In this document: positions 12,430-24,380 of the stretch, piece by piece
How positions within the stretch are numbered: the first letter of the stretch is position 1
Layout: every line of letters starts with the position of its first letter
NCBI RefSeq assembly: GCF_033807715.1
Contig: NC_084587.1
Location: 13,621,017-13,685,016 of the forward strand
DNA: 64,000 nucleotides
From: Cololabis saira
Lineage: Eukaryota > Chordata > Actinopteri > Beloniformes > Belonidae
Direction of reading: 5' to 3'
Notes under the pieces: generated by a model
Told to the model about the DNA's origin: nothing
Databases searched by the model: none
The model's input: the letters and a program-made list of their open reading frames with translations, nothing else
Program-made: the position numbers and the translations under genes

Positions 12430-15152
12430 CGGTGGCTGGTTGGTGGCTAGTTGTCACCATTGGCATGTGAGACCCAGGTTCAACTGTTCGTACCTGGGTC
12501 AGGATGAGGCTCCAGTCACAAACCTCGCCTACAAAACCATTAGTAAGACACATAGAAAGGCCACGCTGGCTAAGACCGCGCCCAGTATAGCAAGCTTCAC
12601 ATCAGCGTTTGCTGAAACAGATGGTGATAAATGGGCAGCTGGAACAAAACATAGATGGGCTGGACAACAACACTGGATTATTGGAATGCTACTATGGAGC
12701 AACCCCAGTGAGAGATGTTATATGTACAAATAGATGATGTGGGGCCTTTGAATAGATATACTATGTGTGCATATGCATTGTATTGACATTCTGAATGGAC
12801 CTGCCATGGCTATAAAATATCATGTGCATAACTACTCCAAAGTACTTATATCTGTAAAAAGTGCTTTCAGAGATTATTTTCCTGATAATATCCCATATCA
12901 AACCAGGCTGAAAGGGCGTTTAAATGCCATCAGACAGAAGTACAGAATGTTCTATGTGACATTACAAACAAATTGAATGCATTTGATTGATGTTGAATAA
13001 ATATTGTCGGCAACATTTGCACTAATTTAATTTGCCAAATTCGATCACAATACAACGCAGTTTCAATCTTTTCTGCATTATTTGTGTTATTATTTGGCAG
13101 TATAGCAAATTTAACCTCAAATGAATGCTGAGGAGACACATTAAACACCTCTGACCTGCATTTTATACCACTAAAGAATCTTTGAGGTTATATATGAAAA
13201 CCATGAACATTTTGTCCCAGCTTTCTCTAAACTGTTCAAATTTGATCTAAAACCAATAAAAACTTGACTGAGAAAATTTTGAATTAGTAAAATGAGTTCC
13301 TCTTAGGGTTGGTCAAGACTTAAGTGATTTCCATGTTTTATTGGGACAAATCAAAGCAAAATGAACTCCTTGAGTGTCACTACATAAACGGCAGCCTTGA
13401 CAGTGCCCCGTTTTACGTTAAAAAGATGTTATGAATGAACTGCCAGCTATTTGTCAGTGCTGCCATTTCCTGCCAGCGCTCTTCAGGTAGAGATATTTTT
13501 CTTTGTCAGAAACCAGCCATCATCTGAACTACAAATGCCCCTTTCCATATGAGCACACACACACACAGCCGGAGCAGGAAACCCGGTATTAGCATACACA
13601 AATCATGGTCTCAGGTTGGAGGTATAGGTTACACCAAACCAACATATGGAAAGACTGGTCTGGTTGTGCATAACCTGCTTCATAGAATGCTCCATGGGTC
13701 TTATACAAGTGATACTTTGATAGTTTGCAGCTCCAGTCTTGATACTCAACTACAACAAAGCCTTCTTAAAGTTGCATGATTACTATCATGCAACCACTAA
13801 GTTTATAAAGATTGTTTTAGAAAGTTCTGTGGAAAAAAAAATACTTTCATAATCACACATGACTTTCTTCTCAGATTCTCTGTATTCAAACATTTTCTCT
13901 CACCCACCTTAACAGCACATAACAACCAGGCTTTCTTTTCCTAAATTACGCCCATTCTGTTTAATCTCCCCCACAGACACATGTTTCTTTGTCTATTATT
14001 AGAAAATCATTGTTGCTGCTGTGAGAAATGGAAAAACACTTCATGTGAAGTCGAGATCCTTCTCCCAAGAACAAGTAACATGGCACAAATCATGGTACAA
14101 ATAGAGAAATTCTTTGAAACAAGGTTGAAACAGATTTCGCTTTTTGTTACAAGAAGTGTGAATTTAGGCCGAGAATTAGTGTGTCTCTGCAAATATATGT
14201 TTTAATCTTTTTTTTTTTTAAATGTCAAAACCTGCTGCCCAATTATATTAGAACACAAGAGAAAGAGAACAAAAAAATGACTTTTGATCAAATAAAACAC
14301 TAAAGAATGGAAGAAAGATAAAATACATTAAGTCATTAAGTAAGATAAAAAAGAATATATATATATGGAGAAAAATCATCAAAATAAGACAAAAGGATGG
14401 GAAAATAAGAGAGACAAAGTGGTGCAGAGACAGAAGAAAGACCCATTTTGGGTTATTGTGCGAAGGTGCACTTTCCTCTGTGATGTTCGGTGAGTTCTGA
14501 CAGCTCCTCTGGTTCAGCACTCCCTTACCTGACACTTAAATACAGCTTACTGCCAGTCTGTGAGCATTTCTGTGTGGGTCTGTGCGTGTGCACACGGGCG
14601 GTTTCAAGCAGAAAGAGAGAGCGTGAAAGGCAATGTTTAGGGGGCAATGTCTGTGAAAATCTATGCCTGTCTTTAACCGTGCGCTTGCTTGCATGTCCTT
14701 ATAGACATGCAGACGTGGACGAGCATCTTAGATCCCACCTAAAACCTAATTCTATTCCTTAATTCAAAGCAGAGTCATGCTGAGCTGACACACACAGCAG
14801 GATAGTGAGAGAAACGGGGGGGAAAGTGTGCGCGCGCATGTGTGTGTATACGTTTGTGACAGCAACCCCCCTGTGGTGAAACCTAATTTAAAGAGGGGAG
14901 ATGAACACAGCTCCACAGTGAGGCTCTGCCCCTGACAGGAAAAAAGGAGACAGGCACACAGCATAATTTAGGAAAAAGAAGACTGATGAAAACTGAGAGG
15001 AAGTTACTGTGAGAGTAAGAGCAGGAAATCCAGATAATGCTTCTCTAGGAGGTGTAAAAAGAGTACCAATCCTCCCAGTGCTCGCTCTGCTTATCAGTTT
15101 GCATGTGCAAGTGTACAAGTGTGTGCATCTGTGCGTGCTTTCCATGACTCAC
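12430..15152. other. intronic sequence, no gene recognised
   Basis: Intron immediately 3' of the last NDST exon in the window. An open frame at 12440-12733 has no recognisable domain. A short GT/CG-rich dinucleotide stretch occurs at 14820-14855. Nothing else was identified. Confidence 0.5.
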
Positions 15153-15281
15153 TGGGTTGAGCAGCACGGTGAGGAACAGCTCTCCCCCACGGATGCTTTT
15201 GTCCAGTTCTTTAGGTCCACCCGGGTATTCCTTATAGTAGATGGTGTGAGTAAATAGACCACAAGTCTGACGAGGCAGCAC
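15153..15281 (-). CDS. ndst3: NDST exon ([12 protein letters not shown] block), last exon in window
   Basis: This 129-nt exon encodes 43 codons in phase 0 at both ends: [20 protein letters not shown], then [16 protein letters not shown], ending TVLLNP. The acceptor is ctatag before 15281 and the donor gtgagtcatgg after 15153. The [15 protein letters not shown] stretch is closer, from memory, to NDST3/NDST4 than to NDST1 or NDST2, which is the main reason for the ndst3 symbol. The stretch joins the deacetylase domain to the sulfotransferase half. In NDSTs the next residues are the ISIFMTHLSNYGNDR block. I could not find that block in bases 1-15152, so the next intron is longer than 15 kb. Confidence 0.95.
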
Positions 15282-15338
15282 CTATAGACACACATGGGGA
15301 GGGGCAGCACAAGACAGAGATTTGTTAATGATCTGCAC

Positions 15339-15918
15339 CAGTGGCGTCACCAGGGGGTGGCCAAGGGTGGCCACGGCCCCGCCCCCCCCTACAAATTTGC
15401 TGGCCTCCCCACTGGCCACCCCTACGGAATATTAGGGCCAGGCAGGAGAAAAATAAAAATAATATTTTAGAGGAAGAAGATTTTTTTTTCATTATGCACT
15501 TCGAGAAAAAAGTCGAAATGTCAAGGAAAAAGTCGAAATGTAGATATTAATGTTGAAGTAGAATTTCGAGAAAAAAGATGAAATGTATTTCAACTTTATT
15601 CTCGAAATTTCAACTTTATTCACAAAATTGTATTTCAACATTAATCTCAACATTTCGACTTTTTTCTCGACATTTCGACTTTTTTCTCGAAGTGCACAAT
15701 AAAAAAAAATCTTCCCCTCTCAAATATTTTTTCTCTTGCATGGCCCTAATACTCTTCCGTAATAAACCCAAGTATATCAGTAGGAGTATTTCTGAGCCCT
15801 TATACTACAACAGTATAATACAATCCTGTAATGACGGCTTTTAGTTTTGGTGTCCACCCCAAGAATTTAAGTGGCCCCATCTGGCCCCCCCTATGAAACA
15901 TTTTTGGAGGCGCCCCTG
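15339..15918 (+). mobile_element. non-autonomous hAT element with 8-bp TSD
   Basis: The 580-bp element starts CAGTGGCGTCACC and ends GGAGGCGCCCCTG. It is flanked by a perfect 8-bp target duplication ATCTGCAC (15331-15338 and 15919-15926). There is no transposase. Its interior is almost entirely occupied by a nested palindromic element at 15425-15759. It lies only 58 bp upstream, in transcript sense, of the NDST exon acceptor at 15281. Confidence 0.92.
15425..15759. mobile_element. TA-flanked palindromic MITE nested in hAT
   Basis: The inverted termini are CGGAATATTAGGGCC and, on the right, GGCCCTAATACTCTTCCG, with TA on both sides (15423-15424, 15760-15761). The arms continue into repeated AAAAAGTCGAAATGT units that mirror around the centre. 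Transcripts would fold into a long hairpin. No coding capacity. Confidence 0.82.
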
Positions 15919-15926
15919 ATCTGCAC

Positions 15927-17154
15927 ATCGGCAGAAAAAAAAGCAGGATTTGCTCACATTTATTAGTCCAAAGAAAGAAAAAAAAGAAGAAAAAGTTACA
16001 TTTTCTTGTTGCATCTCAAAACCTGCGGACTAAATCACTCACTAAAACCATTTGGAGATTAGTTTCTACTATTTCAGTGGTTGCAAAAATAATCTTATAG
16101 CCAAACTTTCTATAGGTACACGTTCCCATGCTTTACTTTTCAAGCTCGTAATTTTTAAAAATGTAACCTGTCAACTTTATGATAGTTCCTACGGCCCCCT
16201 GTGGAAACACAGCAGGGTTTATCCTTACGCTCTCTTCATATATGCATCGCTACTCCAGAAAAAGACCAGGGAAAAACACTTTGATGTGTAAAATCACCGG
16301 CGTTCCCCCTTAAGTGTCATAAGAAAAGCGGCGTGATGCAATAGTCTGAGATTAAAAAGGAAACAGAGACAGCTGGTTCTTAGAGGATTTCGAAGGACTG
16401 ATCACTCAAAGTACAAGCAAATAAAAAAAAAAAAGTACAAAGATAGCTAAAAGATAAAGGCGATGAGATGTGTGAGTTAGAAGTCAGAGGGTACCAGTGG
16501 GGTCAAGCGTGTCGGGAAGGTAACTAGATAAAATGAGGAAACAGCAGCTCATTCTGGGGTTATTCTGATGTGTTATGTGGTAGAACATATGGCCGCGGCG
16601 TTCATGATGATGGCTTTGTTTTATTAATGTATTCCTGCTCCAGGATCTCGGTCTTTAGCATGCTGAGTTGCTGCCACTTACACAAAAAAAGCCATTATTA
16701 AACGTTATTACCTCAGCTTTCCCTATAACGATAAGTCAACAGGTTTGCTGTGGAGAAAAAAACAAAAGAAGGCCCACAGAGACTCTTTCACTTTGGTAAA
16801 AAGCCCTTTAACATCTGGCTTTTGTCTTTAAATGGCAATTGCACAATCTACATTCATTCTTGGGTCAAACGACTCTGTCGTTGACGCGGGTTAATTATCA
16901 GCTCCTGCTTTCACAGAACGTGAATGAAATATATCACCTGGATGGTCGCTCTAATTGTTGCTTCTATTTTGGTGTAAAAAATTAACAATATGGATCATGG
17001 AGGCGATGAAGGCCTTTCTCTTCCATCCCTGGTGTCTGTTATCCTTCATCATCTCAGCCAGAGCAGTCTTCTGAATCTGCTGCTCACATGTTGTGGTGAC
17101 AGAAATTAAAGTAAAATCTTTCATTAAGTAGTAAGCTGTAACATGCATTATTTG
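15927..17154. other. intronic sequence, no gene recognised
   Basis: AT-rich intron between two hAT elements. It has short A-runs near 15938 and 16424. No exon, TIR or protein similarity was recognised. Confidence 0.5.
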
Positions 17155-17162
17155 GTGCTGGT

Positions 17163-17864
17163 TAGGCCTGTGTTGAAAAAATTGATTTCCCAATTCTAAA
17201 TCGATTCTCATATTAATTCCTAAAAATCGATTCATATGTCTAAAGATCGATTTTTTTTTTTTGGGGGGGGGGGTTCTTTTCTTTTTTTTACTTTTATCTA
17301 TTTATTTATGTTTTTGTTTTTTTCATCATTACATTACAACTTTTGGTTATTTTTTTTGTTTATCCCCAAAAAAGGAATGTTTTGTTGGACACAAGAATAA
17401 CTGGTGCCATGTTTTTGCCTTTAAATATGTTTAAAGGTATGAAAACATTAAAGTGTTAGGTTATAATTGCATAAATTGTCTATATTTCATTACTTTATAT
17501 ACTGTCTTGGGGTTACATTTGCAAAAAATGCTAAAAACCAAAAATATGTTTGCTGCCCTGGATCTGTTTGGTAATTCTGCCCCACGATGTTTCTGAAAGC
17601 AGTTCTATCAGCATTCTGGGAGCTGATTGGTCCTTACAGCATCTTTAGCTGCAATACTTGCTGTTGAATCTCAATATAATACTAGTAGTAATATTTTGCA
17701 TAACTACAGTCATATAATTCATGCAACGGCTCAAAAAACAGTTTTAATAACACTAACCCAAATCAATATCGGAATCGGATCGAATCAAATCTTGATAATC
17801 GATTCTGAATCTTAAGAATCGGAATCGAATCGATTCTTGACATTTGAATCGATCCCCAGCCCTA
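17163..17864 (+). mobile_element. non-autonomous hAT (AATCGATT family), full copy
   Basis: The 702-bp element starts TAGGCCTGTG and ends CCCCAGCCCTA. It is flanked by a perfect 8-bp target duplication GTGCTGGT (17155-17162 and 17865-17872). Both ends are rich in overlapping AATCGATT palindromes. There is a G-run at about 17262-17271 and no transposase. A second copy of the same family, lacking its left end, occupies 63235-63999. Confidence 0.9.
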
Positions 17865-18239
17865 GTGCTGGTGATGAATCAACGGACCATCCTGCTTTTC
17901 TCTCCAAACCCACACCCGTTTGGTATTTTGGTGACCTGCAGTTTATCAAAGCTGGACGTGACGATAACAGATTGCTTTTAATCCCATCCTGGTTGGGTGG
18001 TCTCTCTCTGCGACAGAATTACCCACATCAACCATCATGTCAGCCAGAGATCCGCTGGGTCGAGGAAAACTGGGTCATGGTGTCAGTTTCTCTGCATATC
18101 CAACAGCAATCGCGTGACTGTTTTAGTGGTAATTCTAAGATTTAATGTCAGTGGTTTACAACATTAGCAATAGCAGCAAATTTCCAAAGGAATTTTTGGC
18201 AAATGCAACGATCTGCTGTGACTGATGATGAACAAGACA

Positions 18240-18352
18240 GAAGAGAAGAGAAGAGAAGAGAAGAGAAGAGAAGAGAAGAGAAGAGAAGAGAAGAGAAGAG
18301 AAGAGAAGAGAAGAGAAGAGAAGAGAAGAGAAGAGAAGAGAAGAGAAGAGAA
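18240..18352. repeat. (AGAAG)n pentanucleotide repeat
   Basis: About 22 near-perfect GAAGA pentamers. The open frames seen on both strands here (KRREE and LLFSS repeats) are artefacts of the repeat. Confidence 0.95.
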
Positions 18353-18603
18353 GGCAGGAAGAACGTCTTTATAGTGAACTCCTTATGGAGCACCTCACCG
18401 TGTGAAATAGAGAATAAAAGCTGGAAGTGCAGATATCGGTTTATCTATAAAACATAGCAGACTCATTCACTGACTCGCACACAAGCCTGCAAAAGTGAGA
18501 GAGAAGTCCACCATAGCCACAGACACTCAGCACTATTTCACCAAACCAATTATCCACAGAGCTATAGCTCAAACTGATATAGTACATTTTAAAAAGAAAT
18601 GCA

Positions 18604-18672
18604 TGCACACACACGCACACACACACCCGTGTCTGAGCAGTGCACTGGCACACACACACACACACACCCACA
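18604..18672. repeat. interrupted (CA)n repeat
   Basis: CA dinucleotide tracts interrupted by CCGTGTCTGAGCAGTGCA. Confidence 0.85.
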
Positions 18673-19169
18673 CAGCACAACCCCATATCTCAGTCTGATT
18701 TGTTCTGATACTGTGGGCCCGGTGGGTCGCTCTCAATCTGCTGACAGAGACGCGCAAACACCAATTTCACCCCCTTAAGACAACTTCTTGTCCTCCTCCG
18801 AGCAAACAAAGATGGAGTGCACAGCAGGGGAGATAGAGATTAATAGAGAAAAATTGTCCCCAAAAAAAAACAACAATGGGCATGAAAAATGTGAGACGAT
18901 GAAGAAAATGAGAGTCGTATCGTGGAGGTCAGAAAGCTGGATGAATGATCAAAATATCAGAGTTCATCAGCTCCCAAATTCACTTCGGGTGCGATATTGT
19001 TTTTTCCCCCAAGTGCTGTTTCCCAAATCATAAATGAACTCTGACACTTGTTAATGGCGATTCCCTCGCAGACAGCTGGGGAGGCGAGGTGAAAGCTGCT
19101 GTCCGCTCACCGCACAGTGTTTGCAGGAGTGCCGTAGCAGATGGGAGCAAATTCAACGCAGCTAATACG

Positions 19170-19911
19170 CAGAGGTGGGTAGTAACGAGTTACATTTACT
19201 CCGTTACATTTACTTGAGTACGTTTTGGGAAATTTTGTACTTTTAGGAGTAGTTTTGGATCACTGTACTTTTTACTTTTACTTGAGTAGATTTGTGAAGA
19301 AGAAACTGTTACTCTTACTCCGCTACATTAGGCTACGTTGAGCTGTTACTTTTCTTTTATCCCTTTTATCCGCGTACGCGTCAATCTCATGACATCACTG
19401 AGTGATTCTTTGGGAAAAATGTTTGTTTTTGCATCGTTTGTCACATATACACAGACTCAAACACAGTTCTGCCTGCGGAGCCTGGGTAAAAAGAAAAGTA
19501 CAAAGGCTTGAAATTTTGTGCTATACTTGTGCTTAATTAATTTTTTTATTCTGTTATTGTTTTATTTATTTTATTATTTATTAAAGTACTTGCATTTACT
19601 TTAAGATTATTTTAATTTAAGCAATTTTGTATTTTTTATTAATTTTAATTTATTTTATTATTTTATTGATTTAATGTGCCTGAAGATGATTATTTTGTAC
19701 TTTTGTCTGTTTGAATGGTTGTGTTAAAAAAATGAATCAGACATTACTCAACAGTTACTCAATACTTGAGTAGTTTTTTCACCAAGTACTTTTTTACTTT
19801 TACTCAAGTAATTATTTGAATGACTACTTTTTACTTCTACTTGAGTCATATTATTCTGAAGTAACAGTACTTTTACTTGAGTACAATTTTTGTCTACTCT
19901 ACCCAGCTCTG
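19170..19911 (+). mobile_element. non-autonomous hAT with 8-bp TSD
   Basis: The 742-bp element starts CAGAGGTGGGTAGTAACGAG and ends TACCCAGCTCTG. It is flanked by a perfect 8-bp target duplication CTAATACG (19162-19169 and 19912-19919). Sub-terminal ACTTTTACTTGAGTA motifs recur several times at both ends, probable transposase-binding repeats. There is no transposase. The sequence type is familiar from many teleost genomes. Confidence 0.93.
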
Positions 19912-19919
19912 CTAATACG

Positions 19920-20457
19920 GGACGCTCATGAGAGGAAGTCGGCTCTGCCTCACAGATCTGAAGTTTGGCCATGCAGGCTTCCACAAAGTATTTCCATCAT
20001 ACCAGTACTTATCCTATTGGCCTGAACATCTCGCTTGCAGGCTGAGCAGGGAAATCAGTCTAAAAAGCCTCTTCCAGCCGCGGGGGGTGTTTCCCTCGGC
20101 CTGCAGTCTGGCCTGGAGGAAGCAGCAAGATCAACAAGTCGCTTCATTTTAACACCAAACAGAAAAAAAAAAAAAAAAAAAACGGGGAAGTTCAGTGGAA
20201 TGAATCTGATTTGCATAAGTCCTTGCTCCTCTGGCAATGTGAAAAATAAAAATAATAAGAACAAAAAAAAAGAAAAGAAAAAACCTCACCCAACCCCAAC
20301 AGGCCTTATGAGCTTTGAAAGACAAAGCAACAAAATATTTAAAAACAGTGCCTGGAGAATATTTGCTTTCAGTGGATATGATTAGCAAGAGAATAAATAC
20401 ATTTCAGTCCTGCTGTGGATATATATTTTTTAAAACAGCATTTCATTTTCTGTTATT
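19920..20457. other. intronic sequence before the array
   Basis: Unrecognised intron with A-rich tracts (20161-20181, 20246-20284). It ends where the first array hairpin module begins. Confidence 0.5.
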
Positions 20458-20743
20458 AGGGCCCGAGCACTTGCAGTGCGAAGGCCCTATTGTATTTGCA
20501 GGAATTTTTATTAGGGCCCGAGCACCTTCAGTGCGAAGGCCCTATTGTATTTGCAGGAATTTTTATTATTAGGGCCCGAGCACTTGCAGTGCGAAGGCCC
20601 TATTGTATTTGCAGGAATTTTTATTAGGGCCCGAGCACCTTCAGAGCGAAGGCCCTATTGTATTTGCAGGAATTTTTATTATTAGGGCCCGAGCACTTGC
20701 AGTGCGAAGGCCCTATTGTATTTGCAGGAATTTTTATTATTAT
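20458..20743 (+). repeat. five tandem 5' hairpin modules
   Basis: Five copies of the family 1 start module begin at 20458, 20513, 20571, 20625 and 20684. Each folds as GGGCC-CGA-GCAC-loop-GTGC-GAA-GGCCC, followed by CTATTGTATTTGCAGGAATT. Spacings alternate 55, 58, 54, 59. Copies 1, 3 and 5 have loop TTGCA and copies 2 and 4 have CTTCA, so the real period is a roughly 113-bp dimer. In copy 4 GTGC is changed to GAGC, weakening the stem. Confidence 0.93.
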
Positions 20744-22515
20744 TATTATTATTATTTTCCTGACAAAGTGAAGGCCTTTTTGCCCCCCTTAACATGCCCA
20801 AAAAGTCACCAAATTTTGCACCCTAGTCAGGCCTGGCGAAAAATTTGATATTTAATGGTTTGCATTAATGGGCGTGGCAAAATGGCTCAACAGCGCCCCC
20901 TTGAAAACTTTGTGCCTCAAGCCCCACGATACGGTTTGACGTACATGCACGAAAATCGGTACACACCTGTATCATGGCGCAACTGAAAGAAAAGTCTCTT
21001 GGCGTCATGCCCGAAACCGAACAGGAAGTCAGCCATTTTGAATTAGTCGTGTCATTTTGGCGAAATTTATGCCATTCCTTCGAAAGTTAATTCAGCCCGA
21101 ACCGTAACGTGCCCCCAAGTGTGTTATACATCAAAATGTGCGTCTCCATCCTGCGACAACACGCATTACTTTTCTCTTTCAAAAGCGTTACCGTGGCGGC
21201 GCTAGACGCCAAAAAGCGCGCCCACCCTTCATCTGATTGGTTCGACAGAAAAAACTTTGTGCCTCAAGCCCCATAATACGGTTTGACGTACATGAATGAA
21301 AATCGGTACACTCCTGTATTATGTCGCAACTAAAAGAAAAGTCTCTTGGCACCATGGCCGAAACCGAACAGGAAGTCGGCCATTTTGAACATTCTGAATT
21401 AATTGCGTAATTTTGGAGCAATATATGCCATTCCTTCGAGAGTTAATTCAGCCCGAACCGTATCGTGAACCCAGATGTGTTATACATCAAAATGTGCGTC
21501 TCCATCCTGCGACTACACGCATTACTTTTCTCTTTCGAAAGTGTTACCGTGGCGACGCTAGACGCCAACAAGCGCACCCCCCCTTCATCTGATTGGTCCA
21601 TATTTGATAGTTCCCCAAAAGGCACCAAATTTGGCATGCAAGCCAGGCCTGGCGATAAATTTGATATTTCATGGTTTGCATTAATGGGCGTGGCAAAATG
21701 GCTCAACAGCGCCCCCCGGAAAACTTTGTGCCTCAAGCACCACAATACGGTTTGACGTACATGCACGAAAATCGGTACACACCTGTATCATGTCGCAACT
21801 TAAAGAAAAGTCTCTTGGAGCCATGGCAGAAACCGAACAGGAAGTCAGCCATTTTGAATTAATTGTGTAATTTTGGCGCAATTTATGCCATTCCTTCGGC
21901 AGTTAATTCAGCCCGAACCGTAACGTGCACCCAGGTGTGTTATACACCAAAATGTGCGTCTCCATCGTGCGTCACCACGCATTACTTTTCTCTTTCAAAA
22001 GTGTTACCGTGGCGACGCTAGACGCGAAAAAGCGCACCCACCCTTCATCTGATTGGTCCATATTTGATAGTTCTCCAAAAGTCACCAAAATTTGCATGCA
22101 AGCCAGGCCTGGCGATAAATGTGATATTTCATGGTTTGCATTAATGGGCGTGGCCTAACGGCTCAACAGCGCCCCCTAGAATACTTTTCTCTGCCATAAC
22201 TTTTGAATGGTTTCACATAGAGAGTCGTGGGTGGTGTCATGGGACTCTGTAATGAGTCCTTAAGCTTCGTTGGCCTTAATTAGCCCCGCCCCTTCTTCTG
22301 ATTGGTTGTCCCGATTTTCTGCTATAACTTTTGAATGGTTTGACATAGAGAGTCGTGGGTGGTGTCATCAGATTCTTTATGGAGTCCTTGACCTTCATTG
22401 GCCTGAATTAGCCCCGCCCCTTCTTCTGATTGGTTGTCCTTTTTTTATAATAAAATTGCCGCGAGCCGCCAGTCGCTCTCGCGCTGACTCCCGCTTCCTG
22501 ATTCAAACGTCTGCC

Positions 22516-22683
22516 GGCCCCGCCCCCTGACCAATCAGTGGCGAGTAGGGTGATGGCGGCCCCGCCCCCCGACCAATCAGTGGCGAGTAGGGTGATGACG
22601 GCCCCGCCCCCCGACCAATCAGTGGCGAGTAGGGTGATGACGGCCCCGCCCCCCGACCAATCAGCTCCCTGTAATGTGGTGAC
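22516..22683. repeat. 42-bp minisatellite, 4 copies (GC box + CCAAT box)
   Basis: Units start at 22516, 22558, 22600 and 22642, exactly 42 bp apart. Each holds CCCCGCCCC, a short spacer and CCAATCAG, then TGGCGAGTAGGGTGATG. Because 42 is divisible by three it yields a repetitive open frame (SRVMTAPPPDQSVA), which I regard as incidental. Confidence 0.93.
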
Positions 22684-22875
22684 TTCAGAAATATTCCCGG
22701 CTCAGCCCGGTTACAACCTTGGCAGAATGGTTACAGAAAAAGTAATAATTTAAATAGTAGGGTTTTACTAATATTTATAACTTACAAATATTTAAAAAAT
22801 TAGGAAAAAAAAGTTTCAGACATTTTATCGCTATGTTGGTCTGTCCTAAGCCAGTAGGTCAAATAAAAGGAATAG

Positions 22876-22960
22876 CTGAGACTTAGCTCAGCCAGATTAT
22901 TGCGGTCTTTGCTGCCAGAGGTCGAGAGTTCAAGCCTGGCTTGATATTCCAAATTTTTTG
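22876..22960 (+). other. tRNA-like A-box/B-box module, copy 1
   Basis: Contains TTAGCTCAGCCAGA (A-box-like) and GAGAGTTCAAGCC (weak B-box-like) at tRNA-like spacing, followed by a T-run (22954-22959) that could act as a Pol III terminator. The cloverleaf stems do not pair well, so this is not a functional tRNA. The better preserved copy is at 53906-53990. Confidence 0.5.
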
Positions 22961-23084
22961 TCAGCAATTTTTGTGTTTTTTTTACATCAAAATGTTCGTC
23001 TCTGTCCTGTGACGACGCACATTACTTTTCTCTTTCCCCTTCTTCTGATTGGATGTCCCGATTTTCTGCCATAACTTTTGAATT

Positions 23085-23215
23085 TGAGTGGAGTTTGCGC
23101 GCGCAGCTCCCGCGGGGGGAGGGGCTGATGTTAAGCGCGGCCGCCATCTTGGTCGAGGCGCCGCATTGACTGCCTGAGAACGTCGGGCGTGGCCGCCATC
23201 TTGGATCGGTATCGC
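23085..23215. promoter_or_regulatory. GC-rich module with paired YY1-like sites, copy 1
   Basis: GCGCGCAGCTCCCGCGGGG precedes two identical GCCGCCATCTTGG motifs (23140-23152 and 23192-23204), 52 bp apart in the same orientation. The motif matches the YY1 consensus. Copies occur at 34619-34752 and, diverged, at 37840-37965. Confidence 0.6.
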
Positions 23216-23423
23216 TTTAACTCTAGAGCGTTCACTTCTATTGTGGAAGGAGGTGTCTGCATAAGTAAAATAACTATAACTCACTTGATTTTCAACCGAT
23301 TTTCACGCGGTTTGCTTTGTTACAAACGGCAGACATGTAGCTATGATACAGGATGCTTGATGCACGTTAAATATGCAAGCTTTCATGCTAAAATACGTTC
23401 TGCAGGTAGTCACACTTCATGTA

Positions 23424-23424
23424 T

Positions 23425-23508
<84 letters not shown>
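23424..23508. repeat. (CA)n(TA)n(CA)n compound microsatellite, short allele
   Basis: A central TA tract of about 27 bp flanked by CA tracts. The paralogous position at 34961-35110 carries a TA tract of about 88 bp. Confidence 0.95.
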
Positions 23509-23511
<3 letters not shown>

Positions 23512-24380
23512 ATACACAATACAAAATACAGTATAGCATATTAATGAATGTATTAATATATTTGAATAACAGACATAACAAGCTTAAAAACAAAAAACAT
23601 AACGGATGACAGCATACAATTGTCATAATGGAGAAAAAAAAGAAACATTTGGAAGGAGTGTGTGTGTGAGGAATTGTATATTAGTGTTATAAATTGAAAT
23701 TATATAATAATGCAATCGTATGATATATAATTTTACAATATAATACAGTCAAAAATATATGAAATGAAGCAACATACAATGCAATAATACAATATGCTAT
23801 ATTACTGGGTACGCTAATATGAAATAACAACATGTAATATTATATGGTATAATAGATTAATATAATATCATACATTCTGGACCATGAGATACAGCTGTAC
23901 TGTATGATCGTCGTTCATTTGAGTGATCTGATTTTTTTTCTTCATGGTTTGCATTAATGGGCGTGTCCTCACGGCTCAACAGCGCCCCCTAGAATACTTT
24001 TTTCTGCCATAACTTTTGAAAGGTTTGACATAGAGAGTCGTGGGTGGTGTCATAGGACTCGGCATTGAGTCCTTGACCATAATTGGTGACAATTAGCCCA
24101 GTCCCTTTTTCTGATTGGTTGTCCCTATTTTCTGCTATAACTTTTGAATGTTTTGACATAGAGAGTCGTGGGTGGTGTCATGGGACTCTGTAATGAGTCC
24201 TTGATCTTCTTTGCCCTGAATTAGCCCCGCCCTTTCTTCTGATTGGTTGTCCCGATTTTCTGCTATAACTTTGGAATGGTTTGACATAGAGAGTCGTGGG
24301 TGGTGTCATTTCTGATATGCTTATGGGGGGCGGTGGACGTGAGTGCGAGGGCCCGTTCATCGCTGCTTGCAGCTTTAATT

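Larger units (their letters stand above)
17873..19161. other. intronic sequence with microsatellites
   Basis: Holds the AGAAG microsatellite (18240-18352) and a CA repeat (18604-18672). No gene was recognised. Confidence 0.55.
20744..24380 (+). repeat. array element 1 (family 1, long form)
   Basis: After the ATT microsatellite come A subunits, with the landmark TTAATTCAGCCCGAACCGTA at about 21088, 21446 and 21903. Next are B subunits to about 22440, a 42-bp GC/CCAAT minisatellite (22516-22683), a tRNA-like module (22876-22960), a GC-rich paired YY1-like module (23085-23215), a CA/TA/CA microsatellite and more B subunits. The 3' hairpin GCTGCTTGCAGC is at 24362-24373, followed by TTTAATT. From about 22490 to the end it is almost identical to 34070-35973. 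No coding function is credible. Confidence 0.85.

Noticed and set aside
12440..12733. 97-codon plus-strand open frame
   Set aside because: No recognisable domain, it overlaps a probable LINE remnant on the other strand, and has no splice or start context that supports a gene.
1..15152. Further 3' NDST exons (ISIFMTHLSNYGNDR block and sulfotransferase domain)
   Set aside because: No minus-strand frame with these residues was found, so they are assumed to lie beyond the window.
22516..22683. Regular direct repeats that could suggest a CRISPR array
   Set aside because: The 42-bp units are contiguous with no unique spacers, and the sequence is clearly vertebrate.
23085..23215. A host CpG-island promoter inside the intron
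   Set aside because: The same module occurs in three repeat copies, so it belongs to the repeat. Promoter activity is possible but not shown by sequence alone.
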